DNA from: Tremella fuciformis
Taxonomy: Eukaryota > Basidiomycota > Tremellomycetes > Tremellales > Tremellaceae
Direction of reading: 5' to 3'
NCBI GenBank assembly: GCA_032768795.1
Contig: CP136490.1
Coordinates: forward strand, 4,650,001-4,714,000
DNA length: 64,000 nt
The notes beneath the pieces are model-generated. The model did not search any database. It was not told where the DNA came from and was given only the letters and a program-made list of their open reading frames with translations. Positions 63,969 through 64,000 of this stretch are shown piece by piece (position 1 is the stretch's first letter; the number at the start of each line of letters is the position of its first letter). The translations under genes and the position numbers were made by a program.

Positions 63969-64000
63969 CCTGTATCCTATGAGCCTTCCTTCCCGCTTTT

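Overview
The window is nuclear DNA of a filamentous or yeast-like fungus, most probably a basidiomycete. The genes are densely packed on both strands. Almost all are broken by very short introns (about 35-50 nt) that usually start GTGAGT/GTAAGT and end after a CTGAC/CTGAT-like branch point and CAG/TAG. The gene set (XAP5/FAM50, serine incorporator, GCK-III kinase, paired P450s, Helitrons) and intron style suggest a Tremellomycete-like basidiomycete. That placement is inference; no taxonomic marker was searched.

Region 1 (0.3-12.5 kb) is rich in mitochondrial and housekeeping genes: an AFG1-type ATPase, a small basic mitochondrial-looking protein, the tRNA exportin LOS1/XPOT, complex I subunit NDUFS7, the OXA1 insertase and a Ser-rich orphan protein. 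Region 2 (12.6-17.0 kb) holds two tandem cytochrome P450 paralogues, each with a TATA box. Region 3 (17.9-28.8 kb) has an XAP5/FAM50 protein, a secreted protein with Kex2-like sites, glutaryl-CoA dehydrogenase, a SERINC/TMS1 membrane protein, a GCK-III Ste20 kinase and the snRNA cap hypermethylase TGS1. Region 4 (28.8-32.7 kb) is gene-poor: a pyrimidine-rich kilobase, an intron-containing tRNA-Thr(AGU) on the minus strand, and a Pro-rich orphan. Region 5 (32.7-36.2 kb) is a divergent DRS1 (DEAD-box)/COQ10 pair.

Region 6 (36.3-51.2 kb) is the accessory part. It has two different, apparently intact Helitron rolling-circle transposons side by side. Helitron 1 encodes a 1,520-aa Rep/helicase in five exons whose lengths sum exactly in frame. 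It is followed by a three-exon 240-aa protein (OB-fold-like by guess) and a convergent 421-aa protein with an HxD...H...R pattern like 2-oxoglutarate/Fe(II) dioxygenases, possibly TET/JBP-like. Helitron 2 encodes a 1,761-1,793-aa Rep/helicase with three N-terminal CxxC zinc modules, plus a small antisense gene near its right end. I can place both ends of Helitron 2: 5' A|TC at 44622/44623 and 3' hairpin-CTAG|T at 51171/51172, with 10-bp subterminal inverted repeats. A second hairpin-CTAG|T signature at 44597 may be the 3' end of Helitron 1; its 5' end was not found.

Region 7 (51.2-64 kb) returns to housekeeping genes: a large coiled-coil tail-anchored protein whose 5' end lies directly beside the Helitron 2 insertion, a small Gon7-like candidate, methionine aminopeptidase 2, the Golgi SNARE GOS1, a p24 cargo receptor, an SWP73/SMARCD chromatin-remodelling subunit, the rRNA-processing factor RRP36 and ribosomal protein L24. 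Several neighbours are divergent with short shared promoters: AFG1/orphan, NDUFS7/OXA1, kinase/TGS1, DRS1/COQ10, SWP73/RRP36.
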